Source: Saccharophagus sp. K07
GTDB taxonomy: Bacteria; Pseudomonadota; Gammaproteobacteria; Pseudomonadales; Cellvibrionaceae
Assembly: GCF_014336955.1 (NCBI RefSeq)
Contig: NZ_QRAI01000001.1
Span: 496,001-560,000, forward strand
Direction: 5' to 3'
DNA: 64,000 nucleotides
Shown here: positions 55,183 through 62,784 of the stretch, one piece after another
Numbering within the stretch: the stretch's first letter is position 1
Layout of the letters: each line of letters opens with the position of its first letter
Position numbers and translations under genes: made by a program
Notes under the pieces: model-generated
Told to the model about the DNA's origin: nothing
Database searches by the model: none
Seen by the model: only the letters and a program-made list of their open reading frames with translations

Positions 55183-55392
55183 TTTGTTATTTAGTTATAT
55201 GCGCCCAACTTGGAAGATTTATAAGGGGCTCATATTGAGGTGTTTTTATAATTGCAGATGGTTTAATGTGTCTATTTTTTAAAAATGGCGCAAAATAGCG
55301 AATAAGCAGTCGATTGGCGCCTAAGGTTGTTTTGACAACTCCTGATATGTGGGCAAATATTAATCTAGGATTGGATGCGGGAGGTGTGCATC

Positions 55393-55698
55393 GTGTTGCC
55401 AGTAAGCGTAGATGTAGAAATTATGGAAGCCATCGACGATTCAGCCTACCAGAGCTTGGATAAGCGCGGAACTCACAGTTCTATTCCCAACGACCTTCAT
55501 CAATATCTCACGCCACTACAGCGCCAGAGTCTCGAACATTTAAAAGAGTTTGGTTGGAAATTGGAGTTTGTGCGAAGGCCTCTATTTGAGCCTCCTACAG
55601 TGGTGTTATTGAGTCCGGAAGGAAAACAATACGCAACATTGGAGGAAGAGGGTTCGCTCAATCTTGAACCTGAAATTCGCTGGCGAGCATTGGCGTAA
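55393..55698 (+). CDS. Conserved hypothetical protein
   Basis: The product has 101 residues from GTG 55393, chosen because GGGAGG lies eight bases upstream; an ATG at 55375 has no such site. It is soluble, with the recognisable core LTPLQRQSLEHLKEFGWKLEFVRRP and SPEGKQYATLEEEGSL, which I associate with an uncharacterised gammaproteobacterial family. A TTGACA at 55332 could be its -35 box. No function can be inferred. Confidence 0.65.
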   Translation: MLPVSVDVEIMEAIDDSAYQSLDKRGTHSSIPNDLHQYLTPLQRQSLEHLKEFGWKLEFVRRPLFEPPTVVLLSPEGKQYATLEEEGSLNLEPEIRWRALA

Positions 55699-55829
55699 GA
55701 TAAGTCTCTCTTTTTTTTCGGCGTTTATTCTTTTCCTCGTGAGGGGGAGCCCCTCCTGGTTGTATTTCCTATCCCTAACAGAATCTTGCCGTTACAATCG
55801 CCGCTTCCTCGATTGGATCTTGGAGGGCA

Positions 55830-55865
55830 ATGTTTCCAGCATGGGTATTACCAGCAGTGTCGTAA
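55830..55865 (+). other. Short ORF overlapping the next gene's start
   Basis: ATG 55830 reads MFPAWVLPAVS and stops at 55865, in a different frame from the following gene whose start is 55841. GGAGGG at 55822-55827 is very close to this ATG (two bases) and 13 bases from 55841. It may only be chance. Confidence 0.2.
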
Positions 55866-57379
55866 CTGGCATCCGTATGGCAGTTTTTATGGCTGCTTGC
55901 TTGTATATGCATGCCGTCTCAGCAAAGGCCACCTCATGGGTCGAATACACCTCGAACCACTTTGTGGTCTACTCTGATCGCAAACCGGCGGAAGCGCGCC
56001 GCATCCTCGAAGATTTTGAAAGGTTTAGGGAGGCCGCTCTGATGCTGACCGGGCATTCGGAATCAGCAATGCACGGGCGTGCCCAGGTCTTTTTGTTCAA
56101 TCGGTCGCGCGATTACCGGGAGCTCCAGCCGGATAAGGCTATCGCGGGCTACTTCCTCGACACATGGCAGGGGCCCAGGATGGTGGTCGGTGCGGATATG
56201 GGGTTGGCGAATGTGGGATTGGTGCTGTTCCACGAGTATGTTCACTACCTGATGCGAACCCATAACCCGCTGAACTATCCCCTTTGGTATGAGGAAGGGT
56301 TTGCTGATCTTTTGGCCGCGTCCTCCTTGGAGAATCAGGGGATGGTGGTGGGGTTGGTCCATCAGTGGCGGCGAAAGGATGTGGATAGGGATGGCTTGTT
56401 GCCGGTGTTAGAGCTGCACACTCCACAGGACACGAATAACGCTCGATATTGGTCGCGCTATTACGCCACTGCTTGGGTGTTGATGCATTACCTCCAATTA
56501 GGGCATTTGAATCAGCAAGCGGACCACCGGGCTGGCTTGCGGGCTTATCTTGCGTCGATTGGCCGGGGTGAGGATGTTGCCCAGGCCCTGCAGCGTTATT
56601 TGGGGGTGACTCCGGAACAGCTCGACGCAGCTTTAAAGACATACGCGGAAAAAAAGACCTGGATGGGATTCCGTCTGGAGGTAAAACCCTACACGGGTCC
56701 TCTGGTGGAGAAGCGCTTGTCGGTAAATGATGTGGCTTATCTTTTGGGAGACCTAGCGTATAGATCCGGGCAGCAAAATGTTGCGCTCGAATGGCTCAAA
56801 AAAGTCGATGCAAAACAAAATTCCGTAGCGCGGGCATTTTCGATACGCGCCGTTATCGAGCAACATCAGAATCGAAATGAGCTGGCGCGACACGTTCTCG
56901 GTTTGGCCCTGAAGCACAGTCCAAATGATCCCTATGTTTTAACCAATGCTGCGCATGTCTACTGGGATGGCGCGCGCAACGAATCTGGAAAATCTGCGGA
57001 AGAAAATATGCTGCGTGCAGCAGCTCACGCATTGCACGCCATTCAAGTGGACGCGGATAGTTTGGAAGCTGCGTACTTTCTGGCAAAAATTTATCGGTAT
57101 CGAGACAGAATCGATGATGCCATAGCTTTATTAGAGGGATTTTATTCCCGGTTTTCTTCCGATGTTCGTCTCAACTTGGAATTGGGGTCCCTGCATGCAG
57201 CTAAAAGAGACTCCGCGGGTTCCGTGAATTATCTTCAACGCGTTATCGCTTGGGACCATGCTGATACCCGCCGCCAGCAGGCTCGCAAAATTTTGCAGAT
57301 GGTGGCAGTGAGTTCCGAAAAATTAGAGGCAGAATTGGATGAAGTGCATGCCGTGCCGATCCAAATTCTCGCCCGCTGA
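55841..57379 (+). CDS. Exported gluzincin-type metallopeptidase with TPR repeats
   Basis: The 512-residue product has a signal peptide ending near SAKA, then a peptidase domain with the zinc motif HEYVH (His131, Glu132, His135) and the third ligand in WYEEGFADLLA (Glu152), as in gluzincins and DUF1570-like proteins. TPR repeats follow from about residue 290 (VAYLLGDLAYRSGQQNVALEWL; LRAAAHALHAIQVDADSLEAAYFLAKIY; GSVNYLQRVI). It is probably a periplasmic protease or sugar-chain-handling scaffold; the substrate is unknown. The open frame extends to 55664 but ATG 55841 is the first start in a sensible signal context. It ends exactly where the convergent yigZ ends. Confidence 0.82.
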   Translation: MGITSSVVTGIRMAVFMAACLYMHAVSAKATSWVEYTSNHFVVYSDRKPAEARRILEDFERFREAALMLTGHSESAMHGRAQVFLFNRSRDYRELQPDKAIAGYFLDTWQGPRMVVGADMGLANVGLVLFHEYVHYLMRTHNPLNYPLWYEEGFADLLAASSLENQGMVVGLVHQWRRKDVDRDGLLPVLELHTPQDTNNARYWSRYYATAWVLMHYLQLGHLNQQADHRAGLRAYLASIGRGEDVAQALQRYLGVTPEQLDAALKTYAEKKTWMGFRLEVKPYTGPLVEKRLSVNDVAYLLGDLAYRSGQQNVALEWLKKVDAKQNSVARAFSIRAVIEQHQNRNELARHVLGLALKHSPNDPYVLTNAAHVYWDGARNESGKSAEENMLRAAAHALHAIQVDADSLEAAYFLAKIYRYRDRIDDAIALLEGFYSRFSSDVRLNLELGSLHAAKRDSAGSVNYLQRVIAWDHADTRRQQARKILQMVAVSSEKLEAELDEVHAVPIQILAR

Positions 57380-57997
57380 TTACTTCTCTGTTTTTAGAAT
57401 TGCGCTGCCAGATGTTTGCTCGCGCAGCTGATTTTGCAAATTGCCAATCTGATCCTGCGGGCATTCACTCTGCAGCAAAACCTTCTCTGCGTCGTAAACG
57501 GTATTCGATACCGATAAGCGCATTTGCGATAAAAGATTGCGAACTCGCTGCTCCAATGCGAAGCTGACAATGATTTCTATAGGCTGCGTTGGCACCACCA
57601 TACAGAATTCCGCAAGATCCAGCGCCCCCGAAACGGCTTGTCCGTAAGCTCGAGTCAGTCCGCCTGCACCTAACTTGATTCCGCCGAAATAACGAGCAAC
57701 CGCAGCAAAGGAATTGCCCACTTTTCTCTGGGTAAGCACATTCAACATCGGCTTCCCCGCCGTACCGCCCGGCTCCCCATCATCATTAAACCCCGCCATC
57801 AAGGCCTGCTCCGGATCCCCAATTAAATACGCCCAGCAATGGTGCCTGGCATCGGGATGTTGCTGCTTCATCGCATTGAAGAACTCGAATCCCTCCTCCT
57901 TCGACTTGACTGGCCAAACATACGCATGAAAACGACTGCGCTTTTCTTCGTAGCAGAACTCGGTGGGGTGGGTGAGGGTTTGGAAAGGGCGAGACAT
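57380..57997 (-). CDS. yigZ: YigZ family protein (IMPACT fold)
   Basis: The 205-residue product (ATG 57997) has the UPF0029 N-terminal domain (EEKRSRFHAYVWPV, DARHHCWAYLIGD, GFNDDGEPGGTAGKP, ARYFGGIKLGAGGLTRAY) and the DUF1949 C-terminal domain. Family members are linked to translation regulation in eukaryotes (IMPACT); bacterial function is unclear. Its stop touches the stop of the convergent peptidase gene. Confidence 0.9.
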   Translation of the reverse strand: MSRPFQTLTHPTEFCYEEKRSRFHAYVWPVKSKEEGFEFFNAMKQQHPDARHHCWAYLIGDPEQALMAGFNDDGEPGGTAGKPMLNVLTQRKVGNSFAAVARYFGGIKLGAGGLTRAYGQAVSGALDLAEFCMVVPTQPIEIIVSFALEQRVRNLLSQMRLSVSNTVYDAEKVLLQSECPQDQIGNLQNQLREQTSGSAILKTEK

Positions 57998-58397
57998 GTG
58001 TATTGGTTCTAAGTGTTGGCAAAGCAAAAGGCAATTGTATTTCGTCGAATGCTTTTTGTTAACTGCGGATTGCTTTGTAGGGGGAGCGTATACAAATCAG
58101 GTTTTAAGATGATTGCGCGTGTCTGGATGAGGCGGAGTCAAAAATAAGGTGACTCGACAAAACCATGAGCTTGAATGAATTTATGAATCTTGATGTTATG
58201 GTGATTTTGGGGGCCTATTTTATTAAGAAAGTTATTGCTTCTGAAAGGCCAGATTAAAAATAAAGGAATTATTTAGTAAATTTAATGTGAATATTTCGCA
58301 AAAATTTGACGTTATATTTTCTTTTTTATGGTTGTTTTATTTTTTTATATTTTGTTAGCTAGGCGGGTGGTTTAATGGAAATATAAAAGGAGTTTTT
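57998..58397. other. AT-rich spacer upstream of the small-protein genes
   Basis: Base composition changes from about 58030 onward to strongly AT-rich sequence, unlike the housekeeping genes before it. One possible small ORF (58165-58257) is given separately. Runs of A and T around 58290-58360 and TATATTTTGTTAG near 58345 could hold a promoter for the 58398 gene. I see no RNA gene or mobile element. Confidence 0.4.
58165..58257 (+). CDS. Possible 30-residue small protein
   Basis: ATG 58165 to TAA 58257 encodes MSLNEFMNLDVMVILGAYFI... with a hydrophobic middle (VMVILGAYFI) and a basic-acidic end (KKVIASERPD). It could be a small membrane peptide. AGGTGAC lies about 12 bases upstream, a poor ribosome binding site, and ORFs of this size occur by chance in AT-rich DNA. 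Confidence 0.25.
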   Translation: MSLNEFMNLDVMVILGAYFIKKVIASERPD

Positions 58398-58667
58398 ATG
58401 AAATATAAAAGTTTTGTTCTGTTTGGTTTTGCTCTTTTCTGTTTGGCTTCTGTTTCTCAGGCTGACCCAAAGGATGATGAGAAGGAGGTTTTACAGGAGC
58501 AGTCGCAGCCTGGTTTGGGCGACTTGATTAAGTCGACGGCTGATTCGGAAATACAACAGCAGTCTCGTGACGGAGTTTGCCCAGTGAAGTATGTGCAATG
58601 GGTTCGCGGGATCCAAGTTGTGCATTATCCCAGTTCCAGTCAGGATCCAGATTGTCCGCCGCACTGA
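58398..58667 (+). CDS. Small exported protein with CPVxYV...QDPDCPP motif
   Basis: The 89-residue product has a clear signal peptide (MKYKSFVLFGFALFCLASVSQA), an acidic, Gln-rich middle (DPKDDEKEVLQEQSQPG) and the C-terminal motif RDGVCPVKYVQW and YPSSSQDPDCPPH. The two Cys could form one disulfide in the periplasm or outside. The strong site AAGGAG lies before ATG. The same C-terminal motif ends the protein encoded at 58937. I do not recognise the family. Confidence 0.75.
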   Translation: MKYKSFVLFGFALFCLASVSQADPKDDEKEVLQEQSQPGLGDLIKSTADSEIQQQSRDGVCPVKYVQWVRGIQVVHYPSSSQDPDCPPH

Positions 58668-58683
58668 TACACGTCGCCAATGA

Positions 58684-58775
58684 GTTGATCCAAGGTTCGG
58701 TCTTGTGTCTTTACGTCTTGAGATGATTTTGTTGATAAATGCCTTCGATTTTCGAGAAAGCCGCTTTGGATCAAC
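58684..58775. other. Widely spaced inverted repeat between the two small genes
   Basis: GTTGATCCAA (58684-58693) and TTGGATCAAC (58766-58775) are exact complements 72 bases apart. The spacer also contains TTCGATTTTCGA. It could fold as a long hairpin in the 268-base gap, or be two binding sites in opposite orientation. Confidence 0.4.
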
Positions 58776-58936
58776 ATATTAATTGAGTTTCTGTTTTTAA
58801 ATTCAAACGAATGAATGAATTTTTTGATTCGATAGAAAGCATTTGGTCTGGTTTTATTCTGGCCGATTGATGGCTTGGTGATCAGGGTGTTAATCTAAGA
58901 AAGGAATTTAACCAAAAGTCAAAGATAGGAGGATAT

Positions 58937-59413
58937 ATGGCAGCTAATATTGGGGGGCAGAAAAATCTTATTGTGATATTGTTGCTCATAATAATTTTTT
59001 TAATTGGGGTGATTGTTTGGCTGTTTGGGCGTCCTGGCTTAGGTAATATTAAAGCGGCAGGAGGTAAAACAAAATATATTGTTGCGGTCGGCGAAGTGGG
59101 AGATCTTGAGATATATTCTCCCGATGGCGTGCGCTGGGATACTTGCGTAGGCGATAGTTGCAAGCGACTATTTCCTCCTGAGCGTTTAATTCGAGATACT
59201 GATGGATACCAAGGTTTTCTCGTCGCAAGTCGGAATGATATTAGGCCGACAATTGAACCAAAAGGATCTTTTTTGGATGCGCTTATCCAATCTGCTTTTG
59301 CTCAGCCATATGTGAGAGATGGTAACTGCCCTGTAGCCTATGTAGAGTGGATTGAAAATCAGGTTTCATTGAGGTATCCGACCCCAGATCAAGACCCGGA
59401 TTGCCCGCCTTAG
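58937..59413 (+). CDS. Membrane-anchored protein with the same QDPDCPP motif
   Basis: The 158 residues begin with one membrane helix (about 10-30: NLIVILLLIIIFLIGVIVWLF), then a domain of unknown type with its own Cys pair (RWDTCVGDSCKRLFPPERL) and the C-terminal motif RDGNCPVAYVEW and RYPTPDQDPDCPP, nearly identical to the end of the neighbouring small protein. AGGAGG lies before ATG. It probably exposes the C-terminal motif in the periplasm. It ends five bases from the convergent FecR-TPR gene. Function unknown. Confidence 0.75.
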   Translation: MAANIGGQKNLIVILLLIIIFLIGVIVWLFGRPGLGNIKAAGGKTKYIVAVGEVGDLEIYSPDGVRWDTCVGDSCKRLFPPERLIRDTDGYQGFLVASRNDIRPTIEPKGSFLDALIQSAFAQPYVRDGNCPVAYVEWIENQVSLRYPTPDQDPDCPP

Positions 59414-59418
59414 TTCAC

Positions 59419-62400
59419 TCACAGATTGATGCTGGCGCTTATCATGAGCGTCAGCTCTGGGAAAAATTCCAAGGGTCTTGCATTTGATATAAAGTAGTCA
59501 AAGTCAGCATATTTGAATTTTTCGTCAAAAAGATTTTTGGCTGAAAATTTCAGTGCGCCGAATGAGAAATTTCTGTAAATATCAAAGTCGGTGATAAAAA
59601 CATATTCCGAGCTATTGATTTCAGGTATGTTTACGATGTTCGGAACGACCAATCCCTCCGTATGAAAATTCTGATTGATGTAGTGGTTTGCTAAGGTAAG
59701 GCGTGTTTTGCTTGCTATTTCCCAGTTTAGAAAAAATGAAATATTGTCATTGCTGAATTTCAATGGAAGATTAATATCTGTAGAGCTTGGATTGCGATCT
59801 CTGTGTGTTTTTTCTGAGGATGCCTTAATGCTAACTGAAGCTGAGTTGCTGAGTAGGCTCTCGAAGTATAGCTTGTGGTTTTCCGATTTCAGTTCTTTTT
59901 CCACAATTCTAAGCTGTTGTCCAATGCTGAGCTGGGGAAAGATTATGTCACTGGTGTCGTAATTGTAACCAATGTTGGTGTTTTCCCATAATCTTAATGT
60001 TAAATTTGCCGCATAAGTATCAGTGGTAATTCCTTCCGCACCTTCGGTTAATTGTGGAAAATTTAGAATGTGTGTGGGCTTTAGCGATGTTCTTATTGCT
60101 TGATTGTTGCTGAATGTTTCGAAATATGCAGCGCTTACTTCGATATTGTTGATGGGTGTCCATTGGATCCCGAATTTGGGGAAGTATTTGTTTTTTTTGT
60201 CTGTTATTAAGCTGAGATTGCCAACAGAATATGTGACAGGATTTCGAATTAGGTCTGTTCCATAAATTATTTGTAGTTGAGCGCTTGGTTTTATGTAGTG
60301 GTATGCGTAAAGATCTTCTGGGTGGGCGCTTGTATTGCGAAGCTCTTTCGAAACGGTATTTAAGCTATCTACTTGATTATCTGCTACCAACCCTCCAATA
60401 ATCACGTTTCCAGAGACGTATTGGTGATTATATCTAAAATCTAACACATCGGTTTTGATTGAGGTTTCTCTGGAGACTGTGGAGAAATTATTCTTCTCGT
60501 TATAGTCAGAGTACCGATATCGCTTCGTTAACGATACTAAGAGCTGTCCGTTTTTCGAGGTGGTTATATTTGTTCCTAGTCTATATGTGGAAATGTCTGC
60601 ATCAGTTCTTTGATTTTCGTTAAAGTTGTTAAGGTTAAATCTCAATCCGAGATCGCCAAATTTATCTTCTCTCTGACTAATTTCGGCTTGGATGCCAAAT
60701 GACGGCTGCGCTTGCCATTGGGCTAGCAGGTTCGATATAGAATAAGTTGCGTCGTTGTTCTTTCTAAATCCGTCAGTTTGATAAGAATAATGGCCTAACG
60801 CCACAGCGGTGTTACTTCTCGTTCCAACTATATTAACGTTGTACGCATCTGTATTCCGGCTTCCTCGTGACATGCCAGCTTGAGCGCGAAGTCCTTCGTT
60901 GATAAATAGTCTGGTATACTCTCCAAATCCAAGATCAGAAGGGCCTGTTCCGTTGGCTACTAAAAGTCCCACTTCGGATAACCCAAAAGGTAATGGTGTA
61001 GTCCCAACCGGTTGCAGCATCGTTGCTTGGAGACGCTCGGATGCTCTAAGCGATTCATAACGATTTTCTCTGCTATACAGCTCAGCTAACAAACGATGCC
61101 CGCTATGTTCACCTGGGATTTCTCGGATAGCTTTGGTGCCAAGATCAATAGCTTTTTCTGTTAAACCCAACTCGCTGTAAATCCTTCCAGCATTCGCCGC
61201 GCGTGATGCCGCATCCCTGTCCAGATAAAATCTGGATCGATAAACCAAGCGATTATTGTTTCGCGATTGGCTTTCTTCTAGGTCCTTAGCTGCACGGATT
61301 AAATTGCCTTGGCTCTGGTTTTTAAGTGCGCTATAAAACCACGGCGTAGGATCATTAGGATCTAGGTTTTTCGCCAGTTGGTACTGCGTATCGGCCCAAT
61401 CATTTTTGTTTTGTGTCGCGTAGGTTTTACCCAAATAGCTGCGCAATAAACTGCTGCCTGGGTCGAGTAGGACGGCCATTTCCATTTGTTGGCGGCCTTG
61501 TTCGATTTTGCCTCTTTGTATCAGTGCCAAAGCCAGACCAAATCTGGCTAGGGGTTCGCTGCTGTTGGTTTCGATGGCGGTTTGGAAATACCTTTGCGCG
61601 TCTTTGGTGGCGAAGCGATTGAGGGCGATAAAGCCTGCGAGTGTGTTGATGCGGCTGTGGCGGGGGGATTTTTGCAGTGCTTTGTCAATTAACTTGCGTG
61701 CCGCACTGGTATTGCCGGCGCTGAGTTCGAGTTCGGCTGTACGTGCTAGGGCAAACAGATTATCGGGTATAAGTTCCAGGGCTTGTCTATTAACAGTCAG
61801 TGCGTTTTCGATTTCGCCTTGGCTTTGGATGGCGTAAGCGTGAACCAGCAATACGCTGGGATTGTTGGGATAGGTTTGAACCAATCGTGTTGTTTGCGCA
61901 AGCGCCTCTTTATCGTCACCTTTTATTAGGGTGCACAAAGCCTGAAGAGCGAGGGCATCGGCAAGTTGCGGATTTTGTTCGAGAGCGCTTTGTAAATATT
62001 GTTCGGCTTTTTCCGCTTGCCCGGAATTAAACGCGAGTGAGGCCGCTAAAGTTGCGGACTCCGCTGTTAACGCATTTTTCGTGAGTGTGTCCAATGCATC
62101 GTTATAGCGTTCATTTTCAATCAATCGTTCGATTGCTGGTGAAGTTGCTTGAGCGAGAAGAGGGGGGTAATACAAGATCCACTCGGCGGCATCGCGCACG
62201 CGAATGGTTTGTGCAGGACTTGGTGCGGTTGTGGCCGTCGCCGAGGTTTGCATTCCGTCTGCCAATTGAATTTCGCCAAACTCGTTATTTACCCGAACAT
62301 TACCTTCCAACACTGCAACGCGGTTGCTGGTGCTTGCCGCGCTGACAATAAATTCGGTTCCGTCGACAGCAGCGTTTAAATAGGGAGCTTTAATGGTGAA

Positions 62401-62757
62401 CTGTTTGGATGTGCGAGATAAAAAATGGGCTGCTCCTTCCACCAATTCCAGCCAAAATCCGCGATCTTCCGGTAGCAGGGTAATTACTGAATTTTCCTGC
62501 AGACGCAACAGAGTATCGTTTGCCAGTCGCAGCACAGCTCTTTGGGTTAAAACGCGCACACGATCGCCGTAGCAGAATGGCGTTCCAGATGGCGCATTGG
62601 CCCAGGTTTGTTCCTGTGGAGATTGCCATTCGACCAAACCCTCTGCACTTTCTAAGGTTGCGGCAGGGTTATCGCAGCGGGCGTTAGCGTAACTCGAATA
62701 AAATAATAAAATTCCGAAAGTCAGAGCGGCGGGAAAGTTGGGGCGACTTGCGTTCAT
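59419..62757 (-). CDS. FecR-domain, TPR and outer-membrane-barrel-like protein
   Basis: The 1112 residues (ATG 62757, AGGAGA upstream) have a signal peptide ending at YANA, a FecR domain (about 45-165: VEGAAHFLSRTSKQFTIKAP, VDGTEFIVS, VLEGNVRVNNEFG), about ten TPR repeats (about 205-560: ALEQNPQLADALALQALCTL; AVLLDPGSSLLRSYLGKTY) and a C-terminal region of alternating beta strands (about 620-1112) that ends SAKNLFDEKFKYADFDYFI and TLMISASINL, like the last strands of TonB receptors. So it may be anchored in the outer membrane with FecR and TPR parts in the periplasm. It starts 27 bases after the cyclase gene and is co-transcribed with it. The barrel part is more AT-rich than the TPR part. Confidence 0.82.
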   Translation of the reverse strand: MNASRPNFPAALTFGILLFYSSYANARCDNPAATLESAEGLVEWQSPQEQTWANAPSGTPFCYGDRVRVLTQRAVLRLANDTLLRLQENSVITLLPEDRGFWLELVEGAAHFLSRTSKQFTIKAPYLNAAVDGTEFIVSAASTSNRVAVLEGNVRVNNEFGEIQLADGMQTSATATTAPSPAQTIRVRDAAEWILYYPPLLAQATSPAIERLIENERYNDALDTLTKNALTAESATLAASLAFNSGQAEKAEQYLQSALEQNPQLADALALQALCTLIKGDDKEALAQTTRLVQTYPNNPSVLLVHAYAIQSQGEIENALTVNRQALELIPDNLFALARTAELELSAGNTSAARKLIDKALQKSPRHSRINTLAGFIALNRFATKDAQRYFQTAIETNSSEPLARFGLALALIQRGKIEQGRQQMEMAVLLDPGSSLLRSYLGKTYATQNKNDWADTQYQLAKNLDPNDPTPWFYSALKNQSQGNLIRAAKDLEESQSRNNNRLVYRSRFYLDRDAASRAANAGRIYSELGLTEKAIDLGTKAIREIPGEHSGHRLLAELYSRENRYESLRASERLQATMLQPVGTTPLPFGLSEVGLLVANGTGPSDLGFGEYTRLFINEGLRAQAGMSRGSRNTDAYNVNIVGTRSNTAVALGHYSYQTDGFRKNNDATYSISNLLAQWQAQPSFGIQAEISQREDKFGDLGLRFNLNNFNENQRTDADISTYRLGTNITTSKNGQLLVSLTKRYRYSDYNEKNNFSTVSRETSIKTDVLDFRYNHQYVSGNVIIGGLVADNQVDSLNTVSKELRNTSAHPEDLYAYHYIKPSAQLQIIYGTDLIRNPVTYSVGNLSLITDKKNKYFPKFGIQWTPINNIEVSAAYFETFSNNQAIRTSLKPTHILNFPQLTEGAEGITTDTYAANLTLRLWENTNIGYNYDTSDIIFPQLSIGQQLRIVEKELKSENHKLYFESLLSNSASVSIKASSEKTHRDRNPSSTDINLPLKFSNDNISFFLNWEIASKTRLTLANHYINQNFHTEGLVVPNIVNIPEINSSEYVFITDFDIYRNFSFGALKFSAKNLFDEKFKYADFDYFISNARPLEFFPELTLMISASINL

Positions 62758-62784
62758 GGAACTCTCCTGATCCAAACAGCATTA

